Position numbers and translations under genes: made by a program
Notes under the pieces: model-generated
Databases searched by the model: none
What the model was told of the DNA's origin: nothing
Seen by the model: only the letters and a program-made list of their open reading frames with translations
Shown here: piece by piece, positions 4,958-6,768 of the stretch
Layout of the letters: the number at the start of each line of letters is the position of its first letter
Position numbering within the stretch: position 1 is the stretch's first letter
Assembly: GCA_946612575.1 (NCBI GenBank)
Contig: CAMOEU010000040.1
Location: 1-6,768 of the forward strand
Direction: 5' to 3'
Source of the DNA: an uncultured Clostridia bacterium
GTDB taxonomy: Bacteria > Bacillota > Clostridia > Christensenellales > UBA1242
DNA: 6,768 nt

Positions 4958-6768
4958 ATGAAAAAAGTTGTTGACGGAAACACCGCCGTTGCTATGATTG
5001 CTTACAAACTGTCAGAAGTTGTGCCAATTTATCCAATCACACCATCATCACCTATGGCAGAATATTGTGACTCAATGGCAAGTCAAAACACGACAAATCT
5101 TTTTGGAAAAATCCCAACAATTGTTGAAATGCAATCCGAAGCTGGTGTTGCTGGGACTTTGCACGGCAGCCTTTCAAGTGGTGCACTCTCGACAACTTTC
5201 ACCTCAAGTCAAGGACTTCTTTTGATGATTCCAAATCTATACAAACTTGCTGGTGAACACTTGCCATGTGCAATTCATATCGCTTCAAGAGCAATTGCTT
5301 CACACTCACTTTCAATTTTTTGTGACCATGGTGATGTTATGGCTGCAAGACAAACAGGATGTGTTTTGCTTTGCTCAAACTCCGTCCAACAAGCACACGA
5401 TTTTGCACTTATCTCTTTCATTCTTGCACACAAAGTAAGTTTGCCTGTTTTGCACTTTTTTGATGGTTTCAGAACATCTCACGAAATGCAAAAAATAGAG
5501 ATTATTGATGAAAAAACAATCAAAAAACTGCTTCCGGAAGCAGAAATTGCAAAATTTAGAGCAGAAAGACTGTCTTCTGATCACCCATATCAAAAAGGCA
5601 CTGCACAAAACCCAGATGTCTTTTTCCAAAACAGAGAAGCTTCATCAAAAGACTATCTTGATGTTGAAGAAACACTTGAGAAAATATTTGCTGATTTTGA
5701 AAAAGAAACAGGAAGAAAATATTCGGCATACGAATTTTTTGGAAACAAAAATGCAGAAAATGTCATTGTTTGCATGGGCTCTGCAAATGAAACTCTTGAA
5801 GAGTATATTGAAAATGAGAAAAACAAAACCGTTGGGATTTTGTCCGTTCATCTCTATCGTCCATTTGACAGAGAAAAGTTTTTGAAGACACTTCCAAAAA
5901 ACACAAAAAAGATAATCGTTCTTGACCGCACAAAAGAATGTGGTGCAAGAGAACCTTTATATCTTGATGTTGTTTCTGCTTGCAAAAATACAAATTTTGA
6001 AATTGTTGGCGGAAGATATGGGCTTGGCGGAAAAGAGTTCTCCCCTGCTATGGCAAATGCTGTTGTCAAAAATTTTGAGAAAATGAAGGATGATTTCACA
6101 GTTGGAATTGAAGATGATGTTTTGTCAAGTTCGCTTCAAATCGAAAACTATAAAACTTCATCAAAGTCTTTTGATATGCTTCTTTATGGTCTTGGCTCTG
6201 ATGGCACAGTTTCTGCAAGCAAAAGCACAATAAAAATCCTTGGAAACACTCTTGACAAAAATGTTCAGGGCTATTTTGAATATGACAGCAAAAAAAGCGG
6301 AAGTATGACAAAATCACACATTCGTGTTTCTGACAAGCCAATCAAAAGCGAATATCTTGTGACAGATGCAGATGTTGTTATGATAAGCAATTTCTCATTT
6401 GTTCATAGATACAACTGTCTTGAAAACTTGAAAGAAAATTCTGTTGTGCTTATAAATTCCATTTTCACTGCAGATGAGATAGATAAAGTTTTGCCAGATG
6501 TTTACAAACAGACTCTTAAACAAAAAAATGCAAAACTTTTTGTTTTGGATGCCCAAAAAATTGCATCAAATGCAGGGCTTGGAAACAAAATCAACATTAT
6601 TATGCAAACAGCACTTTTCAAAATCCTTGGCATAATTGATTTTTCTGTCGCAAAAGAAGAAATCAAAAAATATATTCAAAAAACATTTAAGAAAAAAGGA
6701 AATGAAGTTGTAAGCAAAAACTTGAAAGCATTTAGTTCTGCCGAAAATTCAATTGAAGAAGTTTCCGT
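4958..6768 (+). CDS. nifJ: Pyruvate:ferredoxin (flavodoxin) oxidoreductase, N-terminal half (partial)
   Basis: This enzyme oxidises pyruvate with CoA to acetyl-CoA and CO2, passing electrons to ferredoxin; it is central to anaerobic fermentation. 603 codons are open to the right edge; single-chain NifJ/PFOR is about 1170-1200 residues. Domain I: YPITPSSPMAE with Thr28, EMQSEAG with Glu61, SRAIASHSLSIF with Arg111, and FFDGFRTSHE (167-176). Thr28, Glu61 and Arg111 correspond, three positions shifted, to pyruvate/TPP-contacting residues Thr31, Glu64 and Arg114 of the Desulfovibrio africanus enzyme. Domain II starts near VIVCMGSANETLEE and ends at YGLGGKEFSPAM (354-365). Domain III carries YGLGSDGTVSASKS (410-423), then GYFEYDSKKSG and GLGNKINIIMQTALFK. 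The 4Fe-4S domain and the second TPP-binding domain lie beyond the window. TAGGAG (4946-4951) is six bases before the ATG. Confidence 0.96.
   Translation, partial: MKKVVDGNTAVAMIAYKLSEVVPIYPITPSSPMAEYCDSMASQNTTNLFGKIPTIVEMQSEAGVAGTLHGSLSSGALSTTFTSSQGLLLMIPNLYKLAGEHLPCAIHIASRAIASHSLSIFCDHGDVMAARQTGCVLLCSNSVQQAHDFALISFILAHKVSLPVLHFFDGFRTSHEMQKIEIIDEKTIKKLLPEAEIAKFRAERLSSDHPYQKGTAQNPDVFFQNREASSKDYLDVEETLEKIFADFEKETGRKYSAYEFFGNKNAENVIVCMGSANETLEEYIENEKNKTVGILSVHLYRPFDREKFLKTLPKNTKKIIVLDRTKECGAREPLYLDVVSACKNTNFEIVGGRYGLGGKEFSPAMANAVVKNFEKMKDDFTVGIEDDVLSSSLQIENYKTSSKSFDMLLYGLGSDGTVSASKSTIKILGNTLDKNVQGYFEYDSKKSGSMTKSHIRVSDKPIKSEYLVTDADVVMISNFSFVHRYNCLENLKENSVVLINSIFTADEIDKVLPDVYKQTLKQKNAKLFVLDAQKIASNAGLGNKINIIMQTALFKILGIIDFSVAKEEIKKYIQKTFKKKGNEVVSKNLKAFSSAENSIEEVS

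Noticed and set aside
5505..5885. Lys/Gln-rich 126-codon plus-strand ORF inside nifJ
   Set aside because: It is an out-of-frame shadow of nifJ, whose own frame is conserved throughout; AT-rich coding yields such Lys-rich alternative frames.

Overview
This AT-rich window looks like the chromosome of a low-GC Gram-positive anaerobe (Firmicutes/Clostridia type). Four things point there: a T-box leader in front of thrS, a YtxC-type sporulation protein, strong AAAGGAG-type ribosome binding sites, and a NifJ-type pyruvate:ferredoxin oxidoreductase. I cannot name the species. The set is mostly housekeeping; no transposase, integrase, CRISPR array, tRNA or rRNA is visible.

Left block (1-3136, all on the minus strand, so read right to left). 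ytxC comes first, then a threonine-specific T-box leader with its own consensus promoter, then thrS (threonyl-tRNA synthetase without the usual N-terminal TGS domain). About 90 bases further on lies a 26-codon membrane microprotein that is not in a typical gene call. It is followed within 13 bases by the start of a yajC-like gene that runs off the left edge. The T-box shows the AGUA/GAA specifier-loop signature with an ACC threonine codon, the AAGGUGG antiterminator bulge and a competing terminator. thrS is therefore expected to be switched on when tRNA-Thr is uncharged.

Middle (3137-4126). A short divergent promoter region separates ytxC from a plus-strand gene for a secreted lipoprotein with one InlB-B-repeat-like domain and an unrecognised C-terminal half. 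This gene converges on truA. The two share one symmetrical terminator hairpin whose truA-side arm lies inside the last codons of truA.

Right block (4110-6768). truA (tRNA pseudouridine synthase A, minus) and nifJ (pyruvate:ferredoxin oxidoreductase, plus) diverge from a 98-base region with nearly adjacent -35 elements. truA has no visible ribosome binding site, and its best -10 box sits exactly where a leaderless transcript would start. nifJ is open to the right edge; about the first half of the protein is present, covering the TPP/pyruvate-binding domain I, domain II and most of domain III.

I see no new multi-gene system. The observations most worth checking are the 26-residue microprotein coupled to yajC, the possibly leaderless truA, the lipoprotein's unrecognised C-terminal half and the compact T-box/thrS arrangement.
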